A DNA stretch of 64,000 nucleotides from Dyadobacter luticola (GTDB lineage: Bacteria > Bacteroidota > Bacteroidia > Cytophagales > Spirosomataceae), in NCBI RefSeq assembly GCF_005860805.1, contig NZ_VCEJ01000002.1:2340375-2404374 (forward strand), read 5' to 3'. Every line of letters starts with the position of its first letter. The first letter of the stretch is position 1. The notes below the pieces were generated by a model that made no database searches, was not told the DNA's origin, and saw nothing but the letters and a program-made list of their open reading frames with translations. Below are positions 43,353 to 52,292 of this stretch, piece after piece. The position numbers and the translations under genes were made by a program.

Positions 43353-43472
43353 ATGACACAGGCCGACGTAGTCCTGCTGGCTAAAAAAATAGCCGTGGGA
43401 ATATTCCTGACCATTGTGCCCTTTCTGCTGATTGTCGGCGGAATCTGGCTCGCGTATACACTGATCAGTTAG
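43353..43472 (+). CDS. 39-aa single-helix membrane peptide
   Basis: ATG to TAG. A short polar start with two lysines (MTQADVVLLAKKIAVG) leads into one long hydrophobic helix (IFLTIVPFLLIVGGIWLAYT). It lies 53 bases after the tri-cysteine ORF and 30 bases before the desaturase-family gene, all on the same strand. Size and position suggest a small partner subunit of the membrane enzyme encoded next, as seen for other membrane-enzyme microproteins (inference). No family recognised. Confidence 0.55.
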   Translation: MTQADVVLLAKKIAVGIFLTIVPFLLIVGGIWLAYTLIS

Positions 43473-43502
43473 CGTATCATTTCACTTTTTACCATTATCA
43501 CA

Positions 43503-44576
43503 ATGAAAATCGAAAAAGAAATCCCGCAGCAAATCAAACGGGATGCCGTCATCAGTGTGCTTCTGTATGTCGCACCGATCGTATTGATGTTTGCCTTCTT
43601 TTATTTTACGGGCCAAAAGCCCTGGCAGGGAAGCAGTGGGCTGCCTTTCAAAGTGCCGCAATTTTTGGAAGCGATTTTTAAAAACCTCAGCTCGTGGGGC
43701 TTGCCAGTCATCGTACTGGTAATCGGCGTCGTCGAATTTATCCTCGGTCTGTACGAAAACAAATGGACCAAAAATGAAAGCGTGCTCGACATTGTTTGCT
43801 TTGTGATTCCCAAAATCGTTGTGAAGCCCGTGGTAACCTATTATAGCTTGCAGCTGCTCCCACAAATTTTGCCTGCTGCCAAAGATGTATTTTCCTGGGT
43901 CCCTTTCTGGTGGGCTTTCGCGATTATCGCCGTCGCCGACGACCTGACGCAGTACTGGTACCACCGCCTGCACCACCAGCTCCCCTGGTTATGGCGTTTT
44001 CACCGCACCCACCACAGCGCGCCGTACATGGGAATGGCGATGGCGAGCCGCCAGAATATCATTTATACCATCTTTTTCTCGCAAACTTACCTTACCGCGG
44101 CATTGACGTATGTTGGCCTGGGTTATGCGGCACTTTTTGTTAAAGTGATCAAATCGCTCATTACCACAGGCGCACATTCGAGCATTCCCTGGGACAAGCC
44201 TTTTTACGAAATCAAGTGGCTCAACCCGATCGGCTGGGTACTGGAACGGCTGATCTCGACCCCTGCCACGCACCATGCGCACCATGCCGATTCGAATGAT
44301 GACGGCATCGGACATTACAAAGGAAATTTTGGTAACATGTTCTTTATCTGGGACATTATCTTCGGCACCGGCATCATTACAAGGAAATATCCTTCGGCGT
44401 ACGGTATCAAACATTATCAGGAAGAAGAATGGTACGCGCAGTTTTTGTGGCCGATTCTTAAATCCAAAAAAGAAGGCAGCGAGCTCTCCGCAGGCGGCCC
44501 CATGGTAGGCGACGAAGTAGCCCCAAAAGAAATTGTTATCGAGCCGATCGGGCTGGAAGCACGCGTCGCGAGTTAG
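43503..44576 (+). CDS. Sterol desaturase / fatty acid hydroxylase family membrane di-iron enzyme
   Basis: 357 aa, four to five TM helices (AVISVLLYVAPIVLMFAFFYF; WGLPVIVLVIGVVEFILGLY; WVPFWWAFAIIAVADDL). The three His clusters that bind the di-iron centre are intact: WYHRLHH, RFHRTHHS and THHAHHAD (HX3HH, HX2HH and HX2HH). Members hydroxylate or desaturate sterols, carotenoids, sphingolipid-type bases or alkylglycerols. In Cytophagales, which contain sphingo- and sulfonolipids, a lipid substrate is likely but not shown. It sits 30 bases after the 39-aa membrane peptide and 27 bases before SusC, in one apparent operon, an unusual combination for a SusCD locus. Confidence 0.92.
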   Translation: MKIEKEIPQQIKRDAVISVLLYVAPIVLMFAFFYFTGQKPWQGSSGLPFKVPQFLEAIFKNLSSWGLPVIVLVIGVVEFILGLYENKWTKNESVLDIVCFVIPKIVVKPVVTYYSLQLLPQILPAAKDVFSWVPFWWAFAIIAVADDLTQYWYHRLHHQLPWLWRFHRTHHSAPYMGMAMASRQNIIYTIFFSQTYLTAALTYVGLGYAALFVKVIKSLITTGAHSSIPWDKPFYEIKWLNPIGWVLERLISTPATHHAHHADSNDDGIGHYKGNFGNMFFIWDIIFGTGIITRKYPSAYGIKHYQEEEWYAQFLWPILKSKKEGSELSAGGPMVGDEVAPKEIVIEPIGLEARVAS

Positions 44577-44603
44577 TTTATTTTACCAATTTTTTACAAT
44601 CTG

Positions 44604-47600
44604 ATGGACAAGAAAAAATTTTACCTCCTCCTATGGCTGGTGGTGCTGACTTCTGTTGCCAGCCATGCCCAGGACGTTATTTCGGGCATTGTCAAAGACG
44701 AATCGGGCCAGGGATTGCCGGGTGCGACAGTCGTTGAAAAAGGGACTACCAGGTATACGCTGACGGACATTGACGGAAAATTCAGCATTCCCGCTGCTAA
44801 AACATTCCCTTTTACGCTGCAAATCAACATTACCGGTTTTCAGCAGCAGGAAATTGAGATTTACGAATTGACTACCGAGGCCGTGGAGATTGCCCTCAAA
44901 ACAGCCAATGTGCTCGATGAGGTGGTGGTGATCGGTTATGGCGAACAAAAGCGGAAAGACATTACCGGCTCGGTGGCTTCGGTGCCGATCGAGATCAAAA
45001 GCCAGCCGGTAGCTTCTGTGGAGCGCCTTCTGCAAGGTTCGGTGGCCGGAGCGGTGGTGACGCAAACCTCCGGCCAGCCGGGCGGGGGCGTCAGCGTGCA
45101 GATCCGGGGTAACAATTCCATCACCGCCGGCAGTGACCCGCTTTACGTAATCGACGGTTTCCCGATCAACAACGATTATTCCCTGGCCGATGCAGGCGTA
45201 ACCGACGGTTCGAAAATCAACCCGCTGTCAACATTGAATACCGCTGACATTGAGAACATTGACGTACTGAAAGATGCGTCGGCGACGGCGATCTACGGTT
45301 CGCGCGGGGCAAATGGTGTGGTGATTATCACAACCAAAACCGGGTCGAAAAACAAATCGTCGATCAACTACGACGCTTTTTACGGAAGCCAGCAGGTGAT
45401 CCGCACAATTCCTTTGCTCAATGCCGGACAATGGTGGGCGCTCCGGAAAGATGCGGCTGCCAACTCCGGAAAAACGGCTTCCATCCCGATTGTGACCGGT
45501 TATTCGCTGGATACGACCGGCGCAGGTACCGACTGGCAGGATGCTGCATTCCGGCGGGCTTCCATGCAAAGTCACAACTTGTCGATCCTTTCCGGATCAG
45601 ACAAAACCAAGCTGGCGGTTTCGGGTAACTATTTCAAACAGAATGGTATACTTCAAAATACGGATTTCAGAAGGCTTTCGGCCCGGGTGAATGTGGATCA
45701 CCAGTACAATGATCGCTTCCGGATTATGGCCAATCTCAATGCGAGCAATATCAAAGCGAATGTGGCTCCCGCGGCGATCGTCGGTAACCTGCTGCAAACG
45801 CCGCCTGCCCTGCCGATTTATCAGGATAACGGCACATTTGTGATCAACAGCCCGTTTGAGTCGGCCCTTCAAAACCCAATCAATTCGCTTAATAATCAAC
45901 TGAATGAGACGATTACTAACCGTTTTCTTGGCAACATTTCGGGAGAATATACGATTATCGACGGTCTGAAAGCGAAAGTGCTGATCGGCGCCGACGTGGT
46001 GGGTAACAAGCAAAACCGCTACCTGCCAAGTACTACGGCAGAGGGTCAGGCGCTCAGCGGCGACGCAATCGTAGGTTCGGTTTTCACGACTAACTGGCTG
46101 AACGAAAACACATTGAGTTACGACAAAGATCTTAATGAGAAAAACCGGGTGAATGCGGTAGTGGGTTTTACAGCCCAGACTTCTAAATCCAAAAGTACGG
46201 TGGCAGAAGCCGCGGGTTTTGCGACGGATGCATTTTCTTATAACAACCTCGCGACAGGTATCACCAGCATAGCTCCCCGCTCGGCAGCCAGCGAATGGTC
46301 TCTGGCTTCCTATCTCGGCCGGATCAATTACGCTTACGATGACCGCTACCTGCTCACATTCACCTTGCGTGCCGACGGCTCATCGCGCTTCGGGAACGGA
46401 AACAAGTGGGGATACTTTCCGTCGGCGGCTTTAGGGTGGAATTTGAATGAAGAGAAATTTTTTCAGCAGTTTAAAAAAATCAGTCTTCTGAAACTGCGTG
46501 TGAGCGCCGGAACCACTGGTAACCAGAGCATTCCGCCTTACCAGTCACTTTCGCAGCTGGCTTATTTCCGGTACAATTTCTCCAACACGACTGTATCTGG
46601 TTATGCCCCGAATACAGTCCCAAACCCGAACCTTGGCTGGGAAAAAACATTCCAGGTAGATGCAGGTTTTGACCTAGGTCTTTTCAAAAATCGCCTCAAC
46701 ATTATTGTTGATTATTACCATAAAAACACCACTGATTTGCTCCTGAGCAGAACAGTGGCAGGTACTTCGGGACTTTCGGATTTTTACAACGGACAGGCTT
46801 CGACGATTTACCAGAACATCGGACAGGTGAGCAATCAGGGGATCGAGCTATACGTGAATTCTCAAAATACGACGGGTGCATTCAAATGGAACACGGTCCT
46901 GATTTTTGCTAAAAACAAAAACAAAATCCTGGATCTGGGCGAGGGCGTAAGCCAGATTATCCCCAACATTACCAACCCGTCCATCGCCAAGGTAGGTTAC
47001 CCGCTGGGATCATTTATTGTGTATAAAACCGACGGCATCATACAGCAGGGCGACGCGCCGCTGACGCCGCAGCAAAACAAAAGTCCGGGCGGCCAGAAAT
47101 ACAAAGATCTTAATGGCGACGGCGTGATTACCCAGACCGGTGACCGCTATGTGATTGCAAACCAACCCGGGTTTACAACTGGTTTGACCAACACATTCAG
47201 CTACAAGGGGTTTGATCTAACGGTTTTTTTGCAGGCGTCGATCGGCGGAAAGTTGTATAACCAAAACCGCGCAAACCTTGAACTGGGAACCGGCTATGTG
47301 AATGCCTCGACGGTCATGCTGGATCGCTGGACGCCGACGCATACGGATACCGACGTGAAAGCAGCCTTCCAGGATCCTGCCATCACGCCATCCGACCGCT
47401 TCATCGAGGATGCCACTTACGGTCGTTTGAAAAACCTGTCGCTGGGGTACAGCCTGCCGAAAAGCCTTCTTTCCCGGGTAGGCATCGAAAACCTGCGGGT
47501 GTATGTATCTGCACAAAATGCGATCACATGGACCAAATACAGCGGATATGATCCTGAGGTGAGTTTAAACGGCCAGTCCCTGATCACCAAAGGGGTTGAC

Positions 47601-47657
47601 TCCGGTGTGTACCCAAACAACAAGTCGTACCAGGTAGGTTTGTCGCTCTCTTTCTGA
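44604..47657 (+). CDS. SusC/RagA-family TonB-linked outer-membrane transporter
   Basis: 1017 aa. Signal peptide (LTSVASHAQ), carboxypeptidase-regulatory-like domain at about 24-105 (DVISGIVKDESGQGLPGATVVE), plug (DEVVVIGYGEQKRKDITGSV; GVSVQIRGNNSITAG; ENIDVLKDASATAIYGSRGANG) and a barrel ending YQVGLSLSF. It follows the desaturase-family gene by 27 bases and precedes SusD by 41. Because the unit starts with a tri-cysteine ORF rather than an HTCS or anti-sigma pair, its ligand may be a sulfur-containing molecule rather than a glycan (inference). Confidence 0.95.
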   Translation: MDKKKFYLLLWLVVLTSVASHAQDVISGIVKDESGQGLPGATVVEKGTTRYTLTDIDGKFSIPAAKTFPFTLQINITGFQQQEIEIYELTTEAVEIALKTANVLDEVVVIGYGEQKRKDITGSVASVPIEIKSQPVASVERLLQGSVAGAVVTQTSGQPGGGVSVQIRGNNSITAGSDPLYVIDGFPINNDYSLADAGVTDGSKINPLSTLNTADIENIDVLKDASATAIYGSRGANGVVIITTKTGSKNKSSINYDAFYGSQQVIRTIPLLNAGQWWALRKDAAANSGKTASIPIVTGYSLDTTGAGTDWQDAAFRRASMQSHNLSILSGSDKTKLAVSGNYFKQNGILQNTDFRRLSARVNVDHQYNDRFRIMANLNASNIKANVAPAAIVGNLLQTPPALPIYQDNGTFVINSPFESALQNPINSLNNQLNETITNRFLGNISGEYTIIDGLKAKVLIGADVVGNKQNRYLPSTTAEGQALSGDAIVGSVFTTNWLNENTLSYDKDLNEKNRVNAVVGFTAQTSKSKSTVAEAAGFATDAFSYNNLATGITSIAPRSAASEWSLASYLGRINYAYDDRYLLTFTLRADGSSRFGNGNKWGYFPSAALGWNLNEEKFFQQFKKISLLKLRVSAGTTGNQSIPPYQSLSQLAYFRYNFSNTTVSGYAPNTVPNPNLGWEKTFQVDAGFDLGLFKNRLNIIVDYYHKNTTDLLLSRTVAGTSGLSDFYNGQASTIYQNIGQVSNQGIELYVNSQNTTGAFKWNTVLIFAKNKNKILDLGEGVSQIIPNITNPSIAKVGYPLGSFIVYKTDGIIQQGDAPLTPQQNKSPGGQKYKDLNGDGVITQTGDRYVIANQPGFTTGLTNTFSYKGFDLTVFLQASIGGKLYNQNRANLELGTGYVNASTVMLDRWTPTHTDTDVKAAFQDPAITPSDRFIEDATYGRLKNLSLGYSLPKSLLSRVGIENLRVYVSAQNAITWTKYSGYDPEVSLNGQSLITKGVDSGVYPNNKSYQVGLSLSF

Positions 47658-47698
47658 GGCGCTACCAGCACATGTTTAAATGATTAATCGAGAAAAAA

Positions 47699-49267
47699 AT
47701 GAAAAAGTCTACATATATCCTGCTGGCAATGATGGCGACCGGCCTCAGTTCGTGCAGCGAATTTTTGAAAGAAGAACCTGAATCTTTTCTTTCGGAAGAC
47801 CAGTTTTACAAGACACAAACCGACGCGATAAATGCCGTGAATGCGGTGTACTTTTTCCTGAATTCGGGCGGAAGCAACATTCAGACGCCTTATAATACCC
47901 TTTTCAACACCGGCATGAACATGGCCGGCGACGATGAAGATCCGGGACCGGGCGCTACCAATGCGGATGTGCGCTCACTTTCGGTGCTGGCACATTCGTC
48001 GGGCAACCTGCGGATCTATGAAATCTGGCAGCAGCATTATGCGGCGATCAAGAAAGCCAATGTCGCGCTGGAAAAAATCCCGGAGATCCAGTTCGACGAA
48101 GCGCTTAAAGCACGCCTGATCGGCGAAGCGAAGTTTTTGCGCGCGCTTTATTACTTCAACCTGGTGCGTTTATACGGCGATGTTCCGCTGGTGACCGGGT
48201 ACCAGAAAGATGTGAATGCAGCCAGTTATGAAATCGCCAAATCGCCTTCGACCGAGGTGTATGCACAGATCGAGAAGGATTTGAAGGAAGCGGCGGCAGC
48301 ATTGCCGGCAAGTTACGCCTCTCCCAACGTCGGCCGGGCAACTGCCGGGGCGGCCAAGTCGCTGCTGGCAAAAGTGTACTTGACGAAAGCTTCCCAGCCT
48401 TTGAATATCACCGCACATTACAAAGATGCAATTTCTACTGCCGAGGAGGCGCTTTCACCTGCTGACGGTGGTACCGGAACCTACAATTATGACCTGGTGA
48501 CCAACTATGCGGAAGTCTTTTTACCTGCATTTAAAAACAATAAGGAGCATATTTTTTCTGCGCAGTTCAAGTCCAATTCCCTCAACCAGGGGAATGCGGA
48601 ATATCCGCGCGCAATCCTTTCCGGAATTCCGGGTCTGACAGGAAACTATGCGCACATGGTGCGGTTCTACACCGTTGGAAATGATAAGTTTTTCAGCATT
48701 TACAAACTTTTCAAACCGGGAGACAAGCGGCGTGACGTGACTTTTGTACGCAGCTTTACAAGTCCTTCAAACGGAAAAAAATACGCGCTGCCGATTACAA
48801 ATACGTCGATCGCCGGCGACTCGACACCCTTTTGGAATAAGTGGCTCGACCCGGCCTCTGCAGCGGTAACCAACCAGTCGGCGGCCAATGTTCCAATCCT
48901 GCGGTATGCCGATTTATTGCTGATCCACGCGGAGGCTGAGAATGAAGCAAACGGTCCGACCGTGAAAGCGTACAAATCTTTAAACCGTGTGCGCAACCGG
49001 GCCGGGCTCCCGAACCTGACTGCCGGTTTGACCAAAGATCAGTTTCGTGACTCGGTGTACCTCGACCGTCGCCTGGAACTTACCTACGAGTACCAGCGCT
49101 GGTTTGACCTGATCCGCCAGAAGGATGCGGCGGGAAAATCGACTTTTGTGGCGAACCTGCAAAAGGTGGGAAAAACGAATGCAGCCGAGAAGCACAGGCT
49201 GTACCCAATCCCCCAATCGGAAATCGATAACAACAAGCTGTTGAAACAAAATCCCGGTTTTGAGTGA
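47699..49267 (+). CDS. SusD/RagB-family outer-membrane lipoprotein
   Basis: 522 aa. Lipoprotein signal (MATGLSSC, lipid Cys about 19), then the classical RagB N-terminus (SEFLKEEPESFLSEDQFYKT) and TPR-like helices with the strong motif EAKFLRALYYFNLVRLYGDVP. The C-terminal SusD domain has RYADLLLIHAEAENEANG, LNRVRNRAGLP, RRLELTYEYQRWFDLIR and the closing RLYPIPQSEIDNN. It is the partner of the SusC before it and the last gene of the unit; the terminator at 49416 follows. Confidence 0.95.
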   Translation: MKKSTYILLAMMATGLSSCSEFLKEEPESFLSEDQFYKTQTDAINAVNAVYFFLNSGGSNIQTPYNTLFNTGMNMAGDDEDPGPGATNADVRSLSVLAHSSGNLRIYEIWQQHYAAIKKANVALEKIPEIQFDEALKARLIGEAKFLRALYYFNLVRLYGDVPLVTGYQKDVNAASYEIAKSPSTEVYAQIEKDLKEAAAALPASYASPNVGRATAGAAKSLLAKVYLTKASQPLNITAHYKDAISTAEEALSPADGGTGTYNYDLVTNYAEVFLPAFKNNKEHIFSAQFKSNSLNQGNAEYPRAILSGIPGLTGNYAHMVRFYTVGNDKFFSIYKLFKPGDKRRDVTFVRSFTSPSNGKKYALPITNTSIAGDSTPFWNKWLDPASAAVTNQSAANVPILRYADLLLIHAEAENEANGPTVKAYKSLNRVRNRAGLPNLTAGLTKDQFRDSVYLDRRLELTYEYQRWFDLIRQKDAAGKSTFVANLQKVGKTNAAEKHRLYPIPQSEIDNNKLLKQNPGFE

Positions 49268-49415
49268 GCTGAGTCGGTATTTTGCTACAAATTGTGACCG
49301 TTAAATAATTCCAATATTCAGATACCGGGAAATGATAGTAAGGTTTAAATTCAGCCCATGCGGATTGGTAAACATCTTTTAAATTGATGCCTGGTTCTAC
49401 TCAACGTTTATTACT

Positions 49416-49446
49416 AGGTCAGCTCTTCGGGGCTGGCCTTTTTTGT
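49416..49446 (+). terminator. Terminator downstream of SusD
   Basis: AGGTCAGC and GCTGGCCT form an 8-bp stem with one G-T pair around TCTTCGGG, followed by a T tract. Confidence 0.75.
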
Positions 49447-49517
49447 TGCGTAAGTAACCGGTGCGCGTGGAACGGTTTTTAATGTATGTTTCAGACAGAA
49501 CATCATCAATTACTACT

Positions 49518-49994
49518 ATGAAACCTGAAATCAAAAATATGGCAGGTGGGTTGGCCGGGGCGCTCATCCTGAACCTGGTCCACGAAACCGCCAAGAGAGT
49601 GTCTCAAAAAGCACCGAGGATTGACCTGATCGGGGAAGAAGCGCTGACGAAATCCCTGAATGCAGTAGGGGTATCTGCTCCTACCGGTAACAAATTATTT
49701 GGTACGACATTAGCGGCGGACCTGATTGCAAATGCTACATATTATGCCATGATCGGGAAAGGCCCGAGGAAACATTTGCTACTACGCGGCGCAGGATACG
49801 GACTTTTTGCCGGACTGGGCGCAATAGGATTTACACAAAAACTGGGACTGAGCGATAAGCCCGTCACCAAAACCACCGAAACAAAAGTGATGACCGTAGC
49901 CTGGTATTTGCTGGGCGGACTGGCCGCAGCGCTGGTGATCAAGAAGGTGGGAGAAATCGACGACGAGCGGAGCGGTATTTTGGAGCTTGCCTGA
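49518..49994 (+). CDS. Hypothetical membrane protein with glycine-rich helices
   Basis: 158 aa from the ATG at 49518; the longer frame starts from a GTG at 49461 without homology-like residues. Hydrophobic, Gly/Ala-rich segments (MAGGLAGALILNLVHETA; GAGYGLFAGLGAIGFTQKLG; TVAWYLLGGLAAALVIKKVG) alternate with charged stretches. I do not recognise the family; small Bacteroidota membrane proteins of this type are often annotated as hypothetical. It ends directly before a strong bidirectional terminator shared with the convergent gene. Confidence 0.75.
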   Translation: MKPEIKNMAGGLAGALILNLVHETAKRVSQKAPRIDLIGEEALTKSLNAVGVSAPTGNKLFGTTLAADLIANATYYAMIGKGPRKHLLLRGAGYGLFAGLGAIGFTQKLGLSDKPVTKTTETKVMTVAWYLLGGLAAALVIKKVGEIDDERSGILELA

Positions 49995-50007
49995 TATTTA
50001 AGTTAAT

Positions 50008-50046
50008 AAAAAATGGGCAGCCGGAATATCCGGCTGCCCATTTTTT
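50008..50046. terminator. Bidirectional terminator
   Basis: 18-bp perfect arms (50008-50025 and 50029-50046) with loop ATA and A/T tracts on both sides. It serves the convergent genes at 49518 and 50050. Confidence 0.92.
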
Positions 50047-50049
50047 ATG

Positions 50050-50613
50050 TCAGGGCTTGGCCGGCGTTTTCTGATCAACTTTGATCTGCTCGTTTTTATA
50101 ATTACCTGTTTTGCCCGTATTATTTTTCATGTTTTTAGCAGCTGAGCCGCTACCCGATTTCAGGGTGGTGTCTGATTCAGTCATATTTTTTCTGCGGCGA
50201 TCACGTGCTTCTTTAGAATTCAGCATGGATTTGGAATCATTGTCTCCGGAGTATTTACCTACGTCATTCGCATTTTTGTGCTCCTCTCCGCCAGGCCTGT
50301 TACTTTCGTCGTTTTCACTGGTTTTCTGTGCCTGCTGCCCACCCGGGCCGGTCGCGCCTGTTGCAGCCGCTCCTGCTTTGCCCGAAGGATCGGCATTCGC
50401 TGCGCCCGGACTGGCAGACTTTCCTCCGTTTTTGTTTGTATTTTCAGCCGTGCTGCCTTGCTTGCTTTGAGCGGCAGTTCCCGTATTCTGGCCATGACCT
50501 CCTGCATTCGCATTTGGCTTTGCCGGGGTGCTGGACTGCGTACCCTGTTGTGCAAAAGATGCCGTGGCTGCACATATCGTGAATGCTGCGGCGAATATGA
50601 ATGACTTCTTCAT
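50050..50613 (-). CDS. Secreted low-complexity hypothetical protein
   Basis: 187 aa. Signal peptide (TASFAQ) followed by a hydrophilic region rich in Gly, Ala, Ser, Asn, Lys and Gln with no predicted fold (GGHGQNTGTAAQSKQGSTAE; AAATGATGPGGQQAQKTSEN). The basic second half contains KEARDRRRKNMTESDTTL. A -7-like TAATTTTG lies at 50669-50662 on the minus strand. Function unknown; an intrinsically disordered periplasmic or surface protein, perhaps stress-related, is all that can be said. Confidence 0.7.
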   Translation of the reverse strand: MKKSFIFAAAFTICAATASFAQQGTQSSTPAKPNANAGGHGQNTGTAAQSKQGSTAENTNKNGGKSASPGAANADPSGKAGAAATGATGPGGQQAQKTSENDESNRPGGEEHKNANDVGKYSGDNDSKSMLNSKEARDRRRKNMTESDTTLKSGSGSAAKNMKNNTGKTGNYKNEQIKVDQKTPAKP

Positions 50614-50763
50614 GATGCAATGTTTTTTAGTTTGATGAATTTAAACTCCCGGCGTATCGACCAAAATTATGCCAGCAAGCTAAATGTTATTTTTCGATTC
50701 GAGGAAGGCACAATAATTGCTTGCCCGTGATCAAAATTCATTTCATCAACATTCAACAGAAAC

Positions 50764-52074
50764 ATGCAGCTGATTCCTAATTACAAAAGCTTCGATCCAT
50801 CGGTACTTTCGAGAAAAAACTTCTTGTCGATGACCTCCAAATATGTGGCCGCGGGCGCTATCGCCAGTGCCTTGTCGGGCAAACCGGAAAATGCCAGCGC
50901 GCAGGAATCGCCCGCCAGCATTCCCGAAGGTGTGGAAGATCCGATCGTGCTCGAACAGTGGAAATCGAAATACGACCAGGATACCGGCCCGGTACCGACG
51001 CCTCTCCCACCCGACCGGCGAATTGGTTATGCCGTGGTTGGTTTGGGCCATTTGTCCCTGGAGCAGATACTTCCTGCATTGAGCAGCTGCAAAAAGTCAA
51101 AACTGACGGCGCTCGTGAGCGGTAGTCCTGATAAAATGAAAAAGGTAGCGGCGCAGTACGGTGTAAAACCGGCTAATTGCTATTCCTATCAAACGTATGA
51201 TCAGCTGAAAAATAACAAGGAAGTGGACGTGATCTACATTGTGCTGCCCAACTCGATGCACAAGGAATTTACCGTCCGTGGCGCGGCTGCCGGGAAACAT
51301 ATTCTCTGCGAAAAACCGATGGCGGTGAGCCAGCAGGAATGTCGCGAGATGATCGCCGCCTGTAAAAAAGCAAATGTGAAGCTGATGGTCGCTTACCGGA
51401 TCCAGTACCAGCCGCACAACCGCACGCTCCGTGATATTCTGAAAAAAGGCGAGTTCGGCAATGCCAAATTTGTGGATGCTTCCAACTGCCAGAGCAGCGC
51501 CAACCCGGAACACTGGCGGCATAAAAAAGCGTTGGCTGGTGGTGGCGCATTACCCGATATCGGACTGTACTGCCTCAACACCACCCGATTTGTGCTCGGC
51601 GAAGAACCGACGGAAGTGTTTGCATACCAGTACAGTACACCGGGAGATCCTTTGTTTAAAGAAGTGGAAGAGCTGATGTCGTGGCAAATGAAATTTCCTT
51701 CCGGCATCATTGCCAGCTGCTCCACACATTATCACGTCCACGAAAGCCGGTATTACAGGGTTTTATGTGAAAAAGGCTGGCTGCACATGGACAAGGCCTA
51801 TGCCTACAAAGGTCAGCAACTTTCCACCGCCCGCGCCGAGGGCATGCAGGAGCTGCACCAGCAAATCGGACTGGCAGAAAAAGATCAGTTCGCCCTGGAA
51901 ATGGATCATTTTTCAGGGTGTATCATTGAAAATAAGCCGCCTTACACGCCGGGCGAAGAAGGTTTGCAGGACCAGATCCTGATGGAAGCGATTTATCAGT
52001 CGGCGAAAGAAGGAAAGCCGGTAAAAATAGCGGCCAGCACAGAAATCCCGCGCGGCCCGGAGCCGAAATCATAG
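50764..52074 (+). CDS. Gfo/Idh/MocA-family NAD(P)-dependent oxidoreductase
   Basis: 436 aa. An N-terminal extension with a hydrophobic signal-like segment (SMTSKYVAAGAIASALSG), as in periplasmic glucose-fructose-oxidoreductase-like enzymes, precedes the Rossmann domain (IGYAVVGLGHLSLEQILPAL). It continues with DVIYIVLPNSMHKEF and the conserved EKPM (HILCEKPMAVSQQE), whose Lys is catalytic. The C-terminal domain has GGALPDIGLYCLNTTRFVLG with the family D-x-G-x-Y. Such enzymes oxidise or reduce sugars or inositols with tightly bound NADP. It is transcribed alone. The extra N-terminus suggests export, possibly by Tat given the bound cofactor, although a twin Arg is not obvious. Confidence 0.9.
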   Translation: MQLIPNYKSFDPSVLSRKNFLSMTSKYVAAGAIASALSGKPENASAQESPASIPEGVEDPIVLEQWKSKYDQDTGPVPTPLPPDRRIGYAVVGLGHLSLEQILPALSSCKKSKLTALVSGSPDKMKKVAAQYGVKPANCYSYQTYDQLKNNKEVDVIYIVLPNSMHKEFTVRGAAAGKHILCEKPMAVSQQECREMIAACKKANVKLMVAYRIQYQPHNRTLRDILKKGEFGNAKFVDASNCQSSANPEHWRHKKALAGGGALPDIGLYCLNTTRFVLGEEPTEVFAYQYSTPGDPLFKEVEELMSWQMKFPSGIIASCSTHYHVHESRYYRVLCEKGWLHMDKAYAYKGQQLSTARAEGMQELHQQIGLAEKDQFALEMDHFSGCIIENKPPYTPGEEGLQDQILMEAIYQSAKEGKPVKIAASTEIPRGPEPKS

Positions 52075-52082
52075 GGAACCCG

Positions 52083-52129
52083 ATGCCAATGCCAATGCCA
52101 ATGCCAATGCCAATGCCAATGCCAATGCC
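52083..52129. repeat. ATGCCA hexanucleotide tandem repeat, about 7.8 copies
   Basis: Seven exact ATGCCA units followed by ATGCC, starting 8 bases after the oxidoreductase stop. It is a candidate variable-number repeat. On the minus strand it encodes Gly-Ile dipeptides only because 6 is a multiple of 3. It runs directly into the REP-like palindrome. Confidence 0.9.
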
Positions 52130-52199
52130 CGTCAGCTTAAGCTGACGGAAAATAAACATCTCTCACATACATTCCCTTGCCGCCAGCTTTAGCTGGCGG
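52129..52199. repeat. REP-like paired palindromes (BIME-type element)
   Basis: CCGTCAGCTTAAGCTGACGG (52129-52148) is a perfect 20-bp palindrome, and CCGCCAGCTTTAGCTGGCGG (52180-52199) is a near-perfect one sharing the CCGnCAGCTT core. They are separated by 31 bases. Paired, related palindromes in an intergenic gap are typical of REP/BIME elements mobilised by RAYT (REP-associated tyrosine) transposases; no such gene is in the window. Confidence 0.65.
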
Positions 52200-52220
52200 A
52201 TAAAGGAGATTTTATAAAGA

Positions 52221-52250
52221 AAAACCAGCAGGATGAGTGCTGGTTTTTTT
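52221..52250 (+). terminator. Terminator downstream of the oxidoreductase gene
   Basis: AAAACCAGCA (52221-52230) pairs with TGCTGGTTTT (52238-52247); the T run continues to 52250. The A and T tracts make it usable on both strands, and it also lies past the end of the convergent TonB receptor gene. Confidence 0.85.
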
Positions 52251-52292
52251 GTATAAACAGATTTGGATATTTATCCTGCCGGAAGTTTTTAG

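Noticed and set aside
51923-52159. Minus-strand ORF encoding a run of Gly-Ile repeats
   Set aside because: It is the antisense of the oxidoreductase end plus the ATGCCA tandem repeat; a hexamer repeat stays open in any frame.
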